From: an uncultured Planctomycetaceae bacterium
GTDB taxonomy: Bacteria > Planctomycetota > Planctomycetia > Planctomycetales > Planctomycetaceae
Direction: 5' to 3'
DNA: 43,341 nucleotides
Assembly: GCA_903861195.1 (NCBI GenBank)
Contig: CAIOTJ010000233.1
Coordinates: 1-43,341, forward strand
The translations under genes and the position numbers were made by a program. The first letter of the stretch is position 1. Each line of letters starts with the position of its first letter. The notes under the pieces were generated by a model. That model was not told the DNA's origin. It was given only the letters and a program-made list of their open reading frames with translations, and ran no database searches. Positions 8,982 to 18,900 of the stretch are shown here, one piece after another.

Positions 8982-10075
8982 TGCGACGTTGGAGCCGGTT
9001 GTTCCCCTGGGCCGTTGTGTGGGGGCTCCTGACCACGCAGAGGGAGTGTCTCTCTCCCGTGGCAGCCTGTCCGGCCTGCGTGGGAACAACCGGGCCCGAG
9101 CTGTCGTTCGTGCAGCAGGTGGTCAACTGCGATCTCGCCGTCTGTGCGCTGCCCACCTCCGATCGCCGGCGGTTTACCCTCCAGTCGTGCTTCAAGGGAG
9201 CTGGTCCACCCGAGGGGGAAATTGTTCTGCCGGTGGCGGAACTCCCCCAGGGACGGCTCCCGCTGGACAGACAGGTCGTGCTGGGGCGCGAGACCCTGAC
9301 CCAACGCTGGAAGTTCCTGGGGACGGTTGCGGCGGGACACCAGGACTGGTTGCTGGCCATCGGCAGGATGCAGCGGACGGCGGAGTTGTCGGTCGCCGAC
9401 TGGACCGAACGCACCCGGTTTTTTCTGGGAACGCTCGCGGATGACGAGCCACTGGTTCGTGAGACCATGGTGCGGGAATTGTCGCGGACCCCCTACGCGG
9501 TCATGCGTGCCTGCCGGGCCGACCTGGATGCCGGTCGGCTGCTGCAGACGTTGGACCCCGACCGGTTTCCCGAGCGCAAGGCACTGGTGGCTCTGCTGCT
9601 GGGGGTTGCCGGGGGGCCCACCGCCGAGACCTGGCTGGCCGAGGCCCGGAGCGAGGCTGCCCGCCGGCGGGAGGAACCTGCGCGGGCCGCCCTGCTGGTG
9701 GCCCAACTGGAACAGGAGGGGGTCCCGGGACTGTCCCGTTTCCTGCGAAGTGAGATTCTCGAGGTCTCGCTGCGGGAGAGCGAGCGACGGGCGGCCCTGC
9801 TCGCCCTCAGTGTGCAGGGGACCGCCGAGGGGGTCATTCCCCGTTCGGCCGTGGTGGCTGTGTATGAACGGATCCTCGAGCAGCGGCCCGACCTCGCCGA
9901 CCGGGTTGCCGCCGATCTGGCCGACTGGAACGAGGCCAGTCTGGTCGGGCCGCTCCAACGCATTCTCGATGCCGGGGGAGTGGCGGAAGGGGCCCGCGAA
10001 AGCATCGCGCGGGCGCTGGAGGTCATCCGCAGTCGTCGGCAGTCGGCAGAGTACAAAACCCCGCCGGCGAAATAA
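8981..10075 (+). CDS. Secreted hypothetical protein, helical repeats
   Basis: I do not recognise a named family for this 364-residue protein. The N-terminus is a signal peptide (RRWSRLFPWAVVWGLLTT). The mature start is cysteine-rich: four Cys in roughly forty residues, including CPAC, which is not a heme CxxCH. From about residue 130 the sequence is Ala/Leu/Arg-rich and predicted helical, with spacing resembling HEAT-like repeats (for example SEAARRREEPARAALLVAQL). Its ATG overlaps the stop of the amidohydrolase gene by one base (TAATG), and GGAAGGGG precedes the start, so the two are translationally coupled and probably work in the same compartment. Signal peptide and coupling are visible in the sequence; function is unknown. 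Confidence 0.82.
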   Translation: MRRWSRLFPWAVVWGLLTTQRECLSPVAACPACVGTTGPELSFVQQVVNCDLAVCALPTSDRRRFTLQSCFKGAGPPEGEIVLPVAELPQGRLPLDRQVVLGRETLTQRWKFLGTVAAGHQDWLLAIGRMQRTAELSVADWTERTRFFLGTLADDEPLVRETMVRELSRTPYAVMRACRADLDAGRLLQTLDPDRFPERKALVALLLGVAGGPTAETWLAEARSEAARRREEPARAALLVAQLEQEGVPGLSRFLRSEILEVSLRESERRAALLALSVQGTAEGVIPRSAVVAVYERILEQRPDLADRVAADLADWNEASLVGPLQRILDAGGVAEGARESIARALEVIRSRRQSAEYKTPPAK

Positions 10076-10090
10076 GCTCTTGCAGACCAC

Positions 10091-10131
10091 GCCGCCGCGA
10101 CTCGCCCTCACCCGAGTCCGCGCGCGGCGGC
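10091..10131 (+). terminator. Possible terminator after the amidohydrolase pair
   Basis: GCCGCCGCG at 10091-10099 pairs with CGCGGCGGC at 10123-10131, and the inner ACTCG/CGAGT extends the stem with an unpaired bulge on the right arm. It lies 16 bp after the stop at 10075. No U-tract follows, so this is only a possible terminator. Confidence 0.35.
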
Positions 10132-10293
10132 ACTCTGGTATCCCTACGCGACCGGCAGACGGTTGTCGACAGCAGTCGATGCCTCTGCTTGCAGAGACAA
10201 GCGGCGATACCGGATAGTCTTGAGGTGTTGCACTTCGAGTCGAACCCTGCCCGGGAATGCCCCGGGAGGATCTCCCCTGGAGCGGAATGGATC

Positions 10294-11853
10294 ATGACTC
10301 TTCCCTGGTTGGTGTTCTTCGGATTTCTGGCTGGTGTGATCCTGCTGGCGATCTACGACATCCTGCAAAGGAAGCATGCCATTCTGCATAACTTTCCCAT
10401 CCTCGGGCACTTCCGGTATCTGCTCGAAATGGTGGGGCCGGAACTCCGCCAATACATCGTCACTTCGAACAACGAAGAACGTCCCTTCAGCCGTGACCAA
10501 CGGTCGTGGATCTATGCCTCGTCGAAGAAAGAAAACAACTACTTCGGGTTCGGGTCCGACAACGACATGGAGTTGTCTCCCAACTACCTGATCATCAAGC
10601 ACAGCACCTTTCCGCTGGCGTCACCGCATCCCGGAGAACCGGGTTATGATCCCGAGTATCGCTCTCCCTGTGCGAAGACACTCGGCGGATATCGCCAACG
10701 GAAGAAGGCGTTCCGGCCCCCGTCCATCATCAATGTCTCGGGGATGAGTTATGGGTCATTGAGTGGGCCCGCGGTGGAGGCTCTGAACCGCGGTTGTCAG
10801 ATCGCCGGTTGTCTGCAGAGTACGGGAGAGGGGGGGATCTCCCCCTACCACCGCCAGGGGGGAGAGTTGGTATGGCAGATTGGCACGGGCTATTTCGGGT
10901 GTCGTGAACTGGATGGGCGGTTCAGTGAGCAGAAACTGCTGGCGACCCTCGCGGCCAATCCGCAGGTCCGGGCGCTGGAGATCAAGTTGAGCCAGGGAGC
11001 GAAACCCGGTGCCGGGGGGATTCTTCCCAAGGCCAAGATCACCCCCGAGATCGCCAAAATTCGGGGAATTCCACTCGATCAGGACTGCATCAGTCCGGCC
11101 AGCCACACCGCCTTCCGCGACACCGATGGGTTGCTGGATTTCGCCGAGCGACTCGCCGACCTCACCGGTCTTCCGGTCGGAATCAAGTCGGCCGTGGGGG
11201 AATCGGGCTTCTGGCATGATCTGGCCCGGCTGATGCAGAACGGCAGCCGGGGAGTCGACTTCATCACCATCGACGGAGGTGAGGGGGGAACGGGAGCCGG
11301 ACCTCTGGTCTTCGGCGACCATGTCTCGCTCCCCTTCAAGGTGGGGTTTGCGCGCGTGCAGAAGATTTTGGCCGAGTATGGGGTCGACAAACGGGTGGTG
11401 TTTGTCGGCTCCGGGAAGCTGGGCTTGCCCGAGTCGGCTCTGTTCGCCTTCGCCCTCGGCTGCGACATGGTGAATATCGCCCGGGAATCGCTGCTGTCGA
11501 TTGGCTGCATCCAGGCGCAGAAATGTCACACCAATCACTGCCCGACCGGCATTGCGACCCAGAACCGCTGGCTGGTCGCGGGACTCGACCCGACGCTGAA
11601 GTCGGTCCGGGCGGCGAACTACATCGTCACGCTGCGAAAAGAACTGCTGGCCCTGAGCCGCGCGTGTGGGGTCGAGCATCCCGCCCTCGTCTCGGTGGAC
11701 CACCTCGAGATTCTGGATGACCGGTTTGGATCGAGCTCGATCCGGGATTTGTTCGGCTACCAGAAAGGGGTCGGACTCCCGTCCCAGGAAGATCAGCATT
11801 CCATTCGGGAGTGGATGCTGGCGGCCCAGGTGGTCGAGCGCAAGATGGGCTGA
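10294..11853 (+). CDS. FMN-binding glutamate synthase family protein, membrane-anchored
   Basis: This 519-residue protein corresponds to the FMN/synthase domain of glutamate synthase without the glutaminase domain. It starts with one membrane helix (LVFFGFLAGVILLAIYDIL). The core shows SGMSYGSLSGPAVEALN (FMN-site opening), EIKLSQGAKPGAGGILPKAK, ISPASHTAF and FITIDGGEGGTGAGPL. The cysteine cluster C-x5-C-x4-C in CIQAQKCHTNHCP matches the 3Fe-4S ligands of GltB-type enzymes. Such stand-alone proteins are common in bacteria and archaea, but whether they make glutamate is generally unproven because no amidotransferase domain supplies ammonia. I chose ATG 10294 because the frame upstream to 10189 lacks homologous character. 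No electron-donor gene is adjacent. Confidence 0.93.
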   Translation: MTLPWLVFFGFLAGVILLAIYDILQRKHAILHNFPILGHFRYLLEMVGPELRQYIVTSNNEERPFSRDQRSWIYASSKKENNYFGFGSDNDMELSPNYLIIKHSTFPLASPHPGEPGYDPEYRSPCAKTLGGYRQRKKAFRPPSIINVSGMSYGSLSGPAVEALNRGCQIAGCLQSTGEGGISPYHRQGGELVWQIGTGYFGCRELDGRFSEQKLLATLAANPQVRALEIKLSQGAKPGAGGILPKAKITPEIAKIRGIPLDQDCISPASHTAFRDTDGLLDFAERLADLTGLPVGIKSAVGESGFWHDLARLMQNGSRGVDFITIDGGEGGTGAGPLVFGDHVSLPFKVGFARVQKILAEYGVDKRVVFVGSGKLGLPESALFAFALGCDMVNIARESLLSIGCIQAQKCHTNHCPTGIATQNRWLVAGLDPTLKSVRAANYIVTLRKELLALSRACGVEHPALVSVDHLEILDDRFGSSSIRDLFGYQKGVGLPSQEDQHSIREWMLAAQVVERKMG

Positions 11854-11892
11854 CGGCCCGGCGACGGTGGGCTGCGGGGCGGCGTGCGAGAT

Positions 11893-13461
11893 TCAGCTTG
11901 GCGGGGCGTGGGCCGCGGCGAGTTGCCGGACCAGTTCAGCCGTGACCGCGGCGGGATCGTCGGCGCTGCAAATGGCCCCCGACACGGCGATGCGTCGGCC
12001 CCCCGCCGCCAGGACGCGGTGGAGATTGCCGGGGCCAATGCCCCCAATGCAGAAACCGGGCAAAGCGATTTCGGAGGTGGCCTGCGCGACGTACTCGAGA
12101 CCGGCCAGTTCCTGCCGTGAGAACTGCTTCGTGCTGGTGGGAAAGACCGGACCGATGCCGATGTAGTCGGCTCCGTCCAGCACGGCGGCGCGGGCCTGGT
12201 CGAGGGAGTGGGTCGAGACCCCCACGAGTTTGTCGGGACCGACAATGCGCCGGGCCTCGGCCACGGGCAGTTCGTCTTGCCCCACGTGGACTCCATCGGC
12301 TCCCACGAGGGCGGCGATGTCGGGACGGTCATTGATGATCAACAGGCAGTTCGAGTCGGCCGTCCAGTCGCGAACGCGGCGGGCGTGGGCGAGCAGTTGG
12401 CGATCGGTCATCGACTTTTCCCGGACCTGCACGATGTCGACGCCCGCCGCCAGGGCGGCCCGCAACACCGGTCCGGACCCATGGGGACAAAGCGCTTCCG
12501 ACAGCAAGAGGTAGACCTGGCGGTTGGCGAGGCGATCGAGGGCGTTCGCGGTCTGCAGGACGGAGTGTTCGAGCGTGTAGCAGGCGTAGCGGGTCTGTCC
12601 CGCCGCGCGCGAGAACTCGGCCGAGACTCTCTTGCCGTACTCCTCCAGAGTGCGACACGCCTCCTGCACCCGCTTGAAATCGGCCCGTACCACGTCGGTC
12701 AGCGACTGTCTCCGCAGCTCGCGCTGGGTGTGCAGCGACGTTCCAATGTCACCCCGGGTGTCGCGGGCCGCCAGACGCAGCGCGGGGGCCAGCAGTTGCT
12801 CGGTCTGGGCAAATTGATGGCGGCATTCTTTGAGTCGTTCCGTGAGGTGGCGGTCATTCAGGGCAAACCGCACATAGTCTTCGATCACACGCAGACCTTC
12901 CCGCACCCGATTGGCGGCGGCGTCGAGAATGCGGTAGAGGTCGGACTGATCGGTCTGCGGAGCGGGAGCAGGTTCCAGACGCACACCAGGATCGAGCGGT
13001 TCCGTGGAATCTCCCGTCTGTTCGGTCACCTGCTGCAGGACCGTCTCGGTCCCCAGAGTGAGTTCCGCCAGAAGTGGGGTGACTGTGGAGGAGACCTGCG
13101 TCAGAGCCAGCAGCAGATGCTCGGTTCCAATCTCCAGATGTCGCCCCAGATTGCCGACGTGGTCGCGGGCGGCGACCAGCACCTCCACCAGAGTGGCAGA
13201 GTGTGCGAGGGAAGCCGGTCTCCCCGCGGGGGAGGTCTCGGACGAACCGGTTTCCTGCCAGCCGGCCGCCAGGGGAAAGTGCCGGGCGAGTCGATCCGGC
13301 GAGAATCCCCGGTCGGCCAGGATCGCCGCTCCCCGGGACTCATCGAGCCAGATCGCCCAGAGCAGATGCTCCGCCTGAATTTCCGGAGCGTGTGCGGCGT
13401 GGGCCAACGCAGCGGCCAGTTCCATCACACGGCGACTGCCTTCCGTCAGGGGTGCGTTCAT
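11893..13461 (-). CDS. thiE: Clp-N / ThiD2 / ThiE fusion, thiamine phosphate synthase
   Basis: This 522-residue cytoplasmic protein has three parts. Residues 1-148 resemble the duplicated Clp N-terminal domain, with two copies of the E-H-L-L pattern (AEHLLWAI near 30, TEHLLLAL near 113). Residues 173-305 match ThiD2 (YRILDAAANRVREGLRVIED), a monofunctional hydroxymethylpyrimidine phosphate kinase known as a ThiE partner. Residues 315-520 are ThiE, which joins HMP pyrophosphate to thiazole phosphate to give thiamine phosphate: VQVREKS, LIINDRPDIA, VHVGQDELP, GVSTHS, GIGPVFPTSTK and FCIGGIGP are all present. ThiD2-ThiE fusion is known; the Clp-N domain in front is unexpected. ATG 13461 is preferred to a TTG at 13491. 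No other thiamine gene is next to it. Confidence is high for ThiE and ThiD2, moderate for Clp-N. Confidence 0.93.
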   Translation of the reverse strand: MNAPLTEGSRRVMELAAALAHAAHAPEIQAEHLLWAIWLDESRGAAILADRGFSPDRLARHFPLAAGWQETGSSETSPAGRPASLAHSATLVEVLVAARDHVGNLGRHLEIGTEHLLLALTQVSSTVTPLLAELTLGTETVLQQVTEQTGDSTEPLDPGVRLEPAPAPQTDQSDLYRILDAAANRVREGLRVIEDYVRFALNDRHLTERLKECRHQFAQTEQLLAPALRLAARDTRGDIGTSLHTQRELRRQSLTDVVRADFKRVQEACRTLEEYGKRVSAEFSRAAGQTRYACYTLEHSVLQTANALDRLANRQVYLLLSEALCPHGSGPVLRAALAAGVDIVQVREKSMTDRQLLAHARRVRDWTADSNCLLIINDRPDIAALVGADGVHVGQDELPVAEARRIVGPDKLVGVSTHSLDQARAAVLDGADYIGIGPVFPTSTKQFSRQELAGLEYVAQATSEIALPGFCIGGIGPGNLHRVLAAGGRRIAVSGAICSADDPAAVTAELVRQLAAAHAPPS

Positions 13462-13747
13462 GAGAACCGGGGTGAGCGGGGGGGGAGCCAAACAGGCGGA
13501 CCAGCAAGAGAGAGCAAAAGATCATACTGAGCCGGGAGAGAGCGAACAGGAGACACCAGTTCTTGTCTTGCTGTTGTCTGGAGCGTGAGTGGGGTGAGAG
13601 TGGGGGAGAACGGAACGCGGTGGCCGTTGGACGCGAGTCCGTCGACCATCGATCGGTTCAGAAGGATTCGGTCGGAGCGCGCAGGAGGGGCGTGGGAGAG
13701 GGGGGGCGGAATTCCGGAATCGAACTGTCTCCGATCACAAAACCCGG
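13462..13747. other. Divergent intergenic region between thiE fusion and efflux operon
   Basis: About 290 bp with no supported gene. The plus-strand frame continues upstream of the GTG at 13809 but shows no protein-like composition there. A G8 run lies close to the thiE start, at about 13478-13485. I see no tRNA-like fold or riboswitch; a TPP riboswitch before thiE was looked for by its conserved CUGAGA and ACCUGA boxes and not seen. Confidence 0.4.
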
Positions 13748-13753
13748 TATACT
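13748..13753 (+). promoter_or_regulatory. Candidate -10 box for the efflux operon
   Basis: TATACT at 13748-13753 matches TATAAT at five of six positions. A weak -35 (CTGTCT, three of six) lies 17 bp upstream. It is about 55 bp before the GTG of the first operon gene. No metal-regulator operator such as a clear dyad is visible. Confidence 0.4.
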
Positions 13754-13808
13754 GCCTGTTGAGAGGTTGGTTGAAAGCCCGAGTTGTCCCCGCTGGAGCC
13801 TGATCCAC

Positions 13809-14312
13809 GTGTCTGCTGCATTCCTCAAGATTGCGCGGCAGTGGTCTCATGGGGGACTGGTTTTGGCGCTGCTGTGGGTGACTGCCCAACTGCCGGTGCC
13901 TGTGCTGCATGCGCATGGCCGCCATCCTGCGGCCCCCCATGAGCTTCCGCTGGGGCAGCATGTCGAGCGGTGCCATGGGGGCGAGTTGTGGGCCGACTTT
14001 CTCGATTGGCACATGCATTGGTTCTCTCCACAGACAGTGCGGAAGGGTCTGGGGGAGACGCCGGGAGACGCCCCGGAGAGCTCTCCATCCCCCGGTGAAT
14101 GTCCTGCCCTGGGCACCCAGGATTTGGGTTTAAGTGAGTTGATGGCGTGGGCCAGCTCGGTGAGTGATGCCCGGTCTGGGTTATTGTCGATCGTGAGCCG
14201 GATTGTTCCCCCGACGAATGCTCCCGAGGGGAAATATGGTGCCGCTCATTCGTGTTCTTGGTATGGCAGTCCCCACATCCGGCTTTGCCAAATGCAGACG
14301 TGGCTCTGTTGA
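13809..14312 (+). CDS. Small exported His-rich protein of the metal efflux operon
   Basis: I do not recognise a named family. From GTG 13809, preceded by GGAG at ten bases, the frame encodes 167 residues. It begins with a signal peptide or anchor (HGGLVLALLWVTAQLPVPVL) and then a histidine-rich stretch: HAHGRHPAAPHELPLGQH, followed by CHGG and DWHMHW. It ends with several Cys residues. The clustering of His and Cys suggests periplasmic metal binding or sensing, in keeping with its position 150 bp before an adaptor and pump of the heavy-metal RND type. The open frame extends back to 13563, but that part is Arg/Gly-rich and lacks a ribosome site. The metal-binding role is inference. Confidence 0.65.
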   Translation: MSAAFLKIARQWSHGGLVLALLWVTAQLPVPVLHAHGRHPAAPHELPLGQHVERCHGGELWADFLDWHMHWFSPQTVRKGLGETPGDAPESSPSPGECPALGTQDLGLSELMAWASSVSDARSGLLSIVSRIVPPTNAPEGKYGAAHSCSWYGSPHIRLCQMQTWLC

Positions 14313-14462
14313 GTCGCGGCTAAGTGCTCTTGCTTCGTCGATACCGCGTTGAGGTTTCGGCGATTGCTGTGACGAGTTGTCCACCGCAGCCGGATGGCTG
14401 GAGCGGTGGGACTGGGGAGCTTTGGCACCAGGTCCGCTTGGAACTTCGCGGGAGATTTTGGC

Positions 14463-15929
14463 ATGACTTCGACAATCTCGGTTTCCCGCCTGTGGTGGAT
14501 ACCGGCTGTGATCTGTCTGGGGGTGGGGACATGGCTGGGGCAGCGCTGGTCAAAAACGCCAGCCGCCCCCATCGATGTCAGCCAACCCGCTGAACCAGTC
14601 TTGCAGAGCGAGCCGGGGGGTGGCCATGTGGAGCTGTCCGGCACCAAGCTGGCGGCAGCCAATCTGCAGATTGAACCGGTGGCGTTGCGGGGTCTCCGAC
14701 GGACCAGCGTGGTTCCGGGGCGGCTGCAATACGACGATCTGCGCCACGTGGAATTGAAGTCGGCCACGGATGGGATCCTGACCCGAATGCTGGTCAAGCC
14801 CGGGGATCGCGTGGAAGAGGGGCAGGTGTTGGCCTGGCTGAGCAGTCCGGAGGTTGGTTCCGCCCGCGCCGATGTCCTGCAACGGCGGGCGGAACTTGAT
14901 CTGGCCAGCAAAACGCTCGAGTTTCGCTCGCAGGTTGCCGACAGCGTCGATGTCTTGATCCAGGGCATCGAAGGACGGCAGTCCATGAAAAAACTCGAAG
15001 AGCGGTTCCGGGAACGGATGTTGGGGGAATCGCGGGGAACGCTGCTGGGGGCGTACAGCAAGTTCCTGCTGAGCCAGACGTTGGAGAGCAAGGTGGCTTC
15101 GGCCGCGGAGACGGGGGCGGTTTCTTCCCGAGCCGTCACCGAGCGGACCAGTGATCGGGAGGGAGCCGAAGAGAACCTCAAGGCGGTTTGCGAGCAGTCC
15201 GCCTTCGATACACAGCGCGAGCAGGAGCGGGCCCGGGCCGACTTTGAAGATTGCCAGAGACGCCACGATCTCGCACGGCATCATCTGAATTCGCTGCTGG
15301 GGTATCCCGATCCGAACGAGAGCACCCAGGGAGAAGCCCCCGACCTCTCGCAGGTGGAGATGCGCGCCCCTTTCGCGGGAACCATTGAAGAGAGTGTCTA
15401 CGGCGTCTCGGAGCGACTGAAGCAGGGCGACCGACAGTTCGTACTTGCCGACACCAGCCGGCTGTGGGTCTCGGCCGACCTGCGTGAAACCGACTGGAAG
15501 GCGCTGGGAATCCATCCCGACACTCCGTTGACGGTCGAGTCCCCGGCGTTGCCAGGAGAGAAATTCACCGCCAGGGTGTACTACGTGGGACGTGAAGTCT
15601 CGCCTGTTTCGAATGCTGTTCCTTTGGTGGCGAGCCTCGAGAATGGTGAGGGACGCCTGCGTCCCGGTCTGTTCGTGCGGGTGGCGATTCCCCTCGAGGA
15701 AGAGACCGAACTGCTGGCGGTACCGGAACGGGGGGTCATGGAACACGAGCGGCGGAAGTTCGTCTTCGTCGACGAGGGGGCAGGGCGTTTCCGCCGGGTG
15801 GATGTGAAGACGGGACGTGAAGCGGACGGTTGGGTGGAGATTCGTTCTGGATTGAAGGCGGGCGACCGGGTGGTGACCCAGGGCGCATTCCTGCTGAAAT
15901 CGGAATTGCTGCTGGAACGGGAGGAATAA
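14463..15929 (+). CDS. RND efflux periplasmic adaptor subunit, CzcB/CusB type
   Basis: This 488-residue membrane-fusion protein links the inner-membrane pump to an outer-membrane channel in heavy-metal efflux. The N-terminus has a membrane anchor (LWWIPAVICLGVGTWLG). A barrel-sandwich/lipoyl half follows (SATDGILTRMLVKPGDRVEEGQ), then a long helical hairpin at about residues 140-290 rich in Glu/Arg/Ala. The second lipoyl half contains VEMRAPFAGTIEESVYG, then comes the beta-barrel with LWVSADLRETDW, and last the membrane-proximal part with VPERGVMEHERRKFVF. ATG 14463 has GGGAGA seven bases upstream. Only four bases separate its stop from the pump gene, whose GGAGGAA site overlaps this stop. 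No outer-membrane channel gene is present in the operon. Confidence 0.93.
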   Translation: MTSTISVSRLWWIPAVICLGVGTWLGQRWSKTPAAPIDVSQPAEPVLQSEPGGGHVELSGTKLAAANLQIEPVALRGLRRTSVVPGRLQYDDLRHVELKSATDGILTRMLVKPGDRVEEGQVLAWLSSPEVGSARADVLQRRAELDLASKTLEFRSQVADSVDVLIQGIEGRQSMKKLEERFRERMLGESRGTLLGAYSKFLLSQTLESKVASAAETGAVSSRAVTERTSDREGAEENLKAVCEQSAFDTQREQERARADFEDCQRRHDLARHHLNSLLGYPDPNESTQGEAPDLSQVEMRAPFAGTIEESVYGVSERLKQGDRQFVLADTSRLWVSADLRETDWKALGIHPDTPLTVESPALPGEKFTARVYYVGREVSPVSNAVPLVASLENGEGRLRPGLFVRVAIPLEEETELLAVPERGVMEHERRKFVFVDEGAGRFRRVDVKTGREADGWVEIRSGLKAGDRVVTQGAFLLKSELLLEREE

Positions 15930-15933
15930 GCCC

Positions 15934-18900
15934 ATGTTGACTCGCCTGATTGAATTCTCCCTGCACAATCGGTTTCTGGTCCTCGCGATCACAGCCGTCG
16001 TTTCACTCCTGGGATTGGCGGCGGCGTTCAACCTGCCGATTGATGCGGTTCCGGACATGACCAACACCCAGGTGCAGGTCGTCACCGAAGCGGGGCCGTT
16101 GTCGCCAGTGGAGGTCGAGAGGTACATCACCTATCCGGTCGAGGCCACCATGAGCGGCCTCCCCAAAATCGAAGAATTGCGCAGTGTTTCGAAGTTTGGC
16201 ATCTCGGTGGTGACGATCGTCTTTCAGGAAAACACCGATCTGTATCGCGCCCGGCAATTGGTGACCGAACGGCTGCCGGTGGCGAGTGCCCAGATTCCCC
16301 CCGGCTATGGAACCCCTCGCCTCGGCCCCCTGACGACCGCTCTGGGAGAAATCCTGCAATTCGAGGTGCGCGGCGACGAGCGGTACACCCCGATGCAGCT
16401 GCGGACCATTCTCGATTGGGAAGTCGCCCCCAAGCTGCGCGAGGTGCGCGGCGTTACCGAGATCAACACCCACGGAGGGTATTTCAAGACGTTTGAAGTG
16501 CGCCCCGATCCCGACCGTCTGACCAGCTATGGCATCACCCTGGCCGACCTGTTTGAGCAACTTGAGGACAACAACCTGATTGCCGGCGGCGGCTATGTCG
16601 TCCATTACGACGAGCAGCGGTTCATCCGGGGACAGGCGTTGCTGACCGACATCGAGGGAATTCTCGAGATTGTGGTGCGGCGCGAACCGGATGGCACTCC
16701 CATCCTGGTGCGGGATGTCGCCACGGTCGAGATGGCTCCCATGACCCGGCAGGGAGCGGTCACCCGCGATGGTCGGGGTGAGGCGGTCACGGGGCTGGTG
16801 ATGATGCTGATCGGCGAGAATTCCCGCGTCGTCGTGACCGCCGTCAAGGAACGGATCGAGCAGATGCAGTCCGCGCTTCCGGACGGCGTCTGGATCGACG
16901 TCACCTACGATCGCTCGGCGTTGATTGGCCGCACTCTCAACACAGTCATGAAGAACCTGTTCGAGGGGGGAGCGCTGGTGATCATTGTGTTGCTGGTGAT
17001 GCTCGGCAGCCTGAGGGCCGGTTTGATCACCGCTTTGGCCATTCCGCTGTCGATGCTGTTCGCCGCCAACCTCATGCACCTGACGGGAATCACCGCCAGC
17101 CTGATGAGCCTGGGGGCGATCGACTTCGGGTTGATTGTCGACAGCTCGGTCATCATGGTCGAAAACTGCATCCGGCACATTGCCCACGATCGCGGCCGCA
17201 AGAACCGGTTGCAGATCATCCGGGATGCGGCGATCGAGGTCCGCAAGCCGACGATGTTTGGGGAATTGATCATCGCCGTGGTGTATGTCCCCATCCTCGC
17301 GCTGCAGGGGATGGAGGGGAAGATGTTCCGTCCGATGGCCCTGACGGTGCTGTTCGCGCTGCTGGGGTCTTTGGTGTTGTCGATGACCTTCATGCCCGCG
17401 ATGGCTTCTCTGGCGCTGCCGCGCGAGATCGATGAGAAAGACGTCTGGCTGGTGCGGTTCATTCGCCGGTTCTACGAACCGCTGGTCAAACGGACGATCG
17501 CCCATCCGGCGCTGACAATCGCCGTGGCTCTGGGAATCTTCCTCGTGAGTCTGCCCGTGGGACGCTACCTGGGGGCGGAATTCATGCCCCGCCTGGAGGA
17601 GGGAGATCTGCTGATTGAAGCGGTGCGTCTTCCCACGGCGTCGCTCGAAGGTTCGATTGACATGTCGACCCGCATCGAGCAGGTGGTGGGGGCGTTTCCC
17701 CAGGTTCAGACCGTCTTTTGCAAGACCGGCCGGCCCGAGATTGCGAATGACGTGATGGGAGTGCACCAGACCGATGTCTGGGTGCTGCTGAAGCCGCACG
17801 CGGAATGGCCCGAACATATCTCCCGGGATGACTTGATCGCCCAGATGTCGGCGAAGTTGAATGAGAGTGTGCCGGGGGTGGCGTTTGGCTTCACCCAGCC
17901 GATCGAAATGCGGGTCGACGAACTCGTGGCCGGGGTCAAGGCTGATGTGGCGGTGCAGTTGTATGGCGATGACCTGGCGGTCTTGGGGACGAAGGCCAAG
18001 GCGATCGAGCGGGTGCTGAAGACCATTCCCGGGGCGGTGGACGTGAAGGCCGACTATCAGGCGAATCTGTCGACCCTGCGCATCGAGCCCCGGCGCGACG
18101 CGCTGGCCCGGTATGGGATCGACGCGACCAAGGTCATGGATGTCGTCTCGGCACTGGGGGGGCGCGAGACCGGGGTGATCTTCGAAGGACGGGCCCGGTT
18201 TCCGATCATCGTGAGGATTCCCGAAGAGTGGCGGCGGGACATCAGCCGCTTGCAGCAACTGCCGGTGGCCGCCTCCCGGGGAGATCCCGTCCCTCTGGGA
18301 GAACTGGCCGACCTCATTCTCGAAGAGACCCCACCCGCTGTTGATCACGAGCAGATCCGCCGGCGGACCTTCATCTCAGCCAATGTCCGCGGTCGGGACG
18401 TGGCCAGCTTCGTCGGGGAAGCCCAGCGGAAAATCGCCGAACAGGTTTCCCTTCCCGCGGGTTATGAACTGCGGTTTGGGGGCGATTTTGAAAATCTGCA
18501 GTCGGCCGCGCTGCGCCTGGCCATCATCACGCCGGTGGTGTTGATGATCATCTTTCTGCTGCTGCATTCGACCTTTCACTCGGCCCAGCTCGCCCTGTTG
18601 ATTTTTCTGGCGGTTCCCATGGCGGCCTCGGGGGGAGTCTTCGCGCTGGCACTGCGGGGCATGCCCTTCAGCATTTCGGCGGGCGTTGGTTTCATCGCCC
18701 TGTTTGGGGTGGCCGTGTTGAATGGGTTGGTCTGGGTGAGTGCGGCGGAACACCTCCGGCGTTCCGGAATGCCCGCCGAACAGGCGACCCACGAGGCGGC
18801 GGAAGGACGCCTGCGGCCCGTGCTGATGACCGCCATGGTCGCCGCCCTCGGGTTTCTGCCGATGGCCCTGTCAACAAGCGATGGAGCCGAAATGCAGCGT

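Noticed and set aside
12208-13530. A 440-codon plus-strand frame
   Set aside because: Antisense to the ThiD2-ThiE fusion.
13462-13747. TPP riboswitch before the thiE fusion
   Set aside because: The conserved CUGAGA and ACCUGA boxes of the THI element are not seen in the correct order upstream of 13461.
16003-18348. A 781-codon open frame on the minus strand
   Set aside because: Antisense to the CzcA-like pump; His/Asp/Gln-rich translation without any domain.
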